Source: Verrucomicrobiales bacterium
GTDB lineage: Bacteria > Verrucomicrobiota > Verrucomicrobiia > Verrucomicrobiales > DEV007
DNA: 5,227 bases
NCBI GenBank assembly: GCA_013911195.1
Contig: JACETS010000178.1
Span: 1-5,227 of the forward strand
Direction of reading: 5' to 3'
The stretch's first letter is position 1; each line of letters opens with the position of its first letter. Shown here piece after piece: positions 4,760-5,227 of the stretch. Both the position numbers and the translations under genes were made by a program. Under the pieces are notes generated by a model. It did no database searches, was not told the origin of the DNA, and saw only the letters and a program-made list of their open reading frames with translations.

Positions 4760-5227
4760 TTACTTTAGTGCTCCCTCCAACGAATCAATAGTTTTACCTT
4801 TGCTGTTCCAATACTTTGCAGAACCTCCGACTAATTTGCCATCTTTGAAGTTTTCTTCCGCCTTCTTTTGCCCGTTTTCATGCCACCTGACATGTTTACC
4901 TTGTTCCTTGCCATCCTTAAAGATTCCTTGAAATCTCTTATGTCCGTTTTCATACCAATACAACCAAGACCCATCCATTTTACCGTTCTTATAGTTTCCT
5001 ATATATTTTTTTTGATTATTCTTATGCCAAAACACCCATAACCCATTCCTGTTACCTTTATTAAAAGTTGCTTCACATTTTTTACTTCCATCATCATACC
5101 AGAATAGCCACGAATCTTGATGTTTACCATTTTTTAGAGAGCCTGAAGCCCTTCTCTGACCATTTTTATACAGTTCGAAAACTCTGCCTGAAAAAGGAAT
5201 TCCTGATTGTTTCTTAACTAGTACAGG
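4760..5227 (-). CDS. YwqK-like MORN_2 repeat protein (5' end beyond the right edge)
   Basis: The frame is open from the stop at 4762-4760 to the right edge (155 codons), so the start lies outside the window. A GTG at 5035 is internal, because the repeat pattern continues upstream of it. The visible part contains a header-like SGIPFSGRVFELYKNGQ, then repeats with WYDDGSK, WHKNNQK, WYENGHK and WHENGQK at about 24-residue spacing, and the footer YWNSKGKTIDSLEGALK. It shares this footer with the two paralogues at 1719-3626 but is more diverged; some units have lost the canonical NG (KNNQK, DDGSK). By analogy it probably also begins with a lipoprotein signal peptide, which cannot be seen. It is followed after 4 bp by the GC-rich 144-residue gene. 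The family name 'antitoxin' should not be read as an established function. Confidence 0.87.
   Translation of the reverse strand, partial: PVLVKKQSGIPFSGRVFELYKNGQRRASGSLKNGKHQDSWLFWYDDGSKKCEATFNKGNRNGLWVFWHKNNQKKYIGNYKNGKMDGSWLYWYENGHKRFQGIFKDGKEQGKHVRWHENGQKKAEENFKDGKLVGGSAKYWNSKGKTIDSLEGALK

Noticed and set aside
4760..5035. A complete 91-residue YwqK-like gene starting at a GTG at 5035
   Set aside because: The same frame continues without a stop to the window edge and keeps encoding repeat units, so the GTG is an internal valine codon.
1..5227. tRNA, rRNA, riboswitch, CRISPR array or transposase gene
   Set aside because: Nothing resembling these was seen on either strand by eye. The only regular repeats are coding 72-bp units and the intergenic palindromes.

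Overview
The window looks like bacterial chromosomal DNA of moderate to low GC. All seven protein genes lie on the minus strand, so transcription runs from the right edge to the left. The most characteristic content is three genes for YwqK/MORN_2-type repeat proteins (periodic WxENGQK...FKDGKxDG units). From memory, families of such lipoproteins with a header like 'LxFRxGxxYxxxSDTxYTGK' are common in Verrucomicrobiota and neighbouring PVC or marine lineages, and the lack of Shine-Dalgarno sequences would fit that. The taxonomic guess is weak because there is no rRNA or other marker gene.

In transcription order the layout is as follows. (1) 5227-4760: a YwqK-like repeat protein whose 5' end is outside the window. 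(2) 4755-4321: a 144-residue, one-TM protein of unknown function, four bases after gene 1 and clearly richer in GC (about 51% by hand count). (3) 4223-3822 (or from 4253): a small AT-rich membrane-anchored protein of unknown function. (4) 3626-2412 and (5) 2408-1719: a tightly coupled pair of YwqK-like lipoproteins; the first is an internal duplication of the architecture seen in the second. (6) 1542-250: an exported beta-propeller of the YncE/lactonase type. (7) 144-1: the start of an exported alpha/beta hydrolase related to MetX-type acyltransferases, cut by the left edge.

The gene boundaries fall into two kinds. Two are tight, with 3-4 bp gaps (genes 1/2 and 4/5). The others all carry imperfect palindromes. 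The most striking is a ~70-bp element present twice in direct orientation (1651-1718 and 3685-3760), flanking the two-gene YwqK lipoprotein unit. Other palindromes lie at 213-249, 3793-3831 and 4245-4285.

These palindromes, the single orientation, the small unrelated genes and the abrupt composition changes suggest an accessory region of shuffled gene units. The possibilities are an integron-like array, recombination between dispersed repeats, or an array of surface or immunity-type proteins. No integrase, transposase, toxin, RNA gene or CRISPR array is visible, so the mechanism and the function of the YwqK proteins remain inference.
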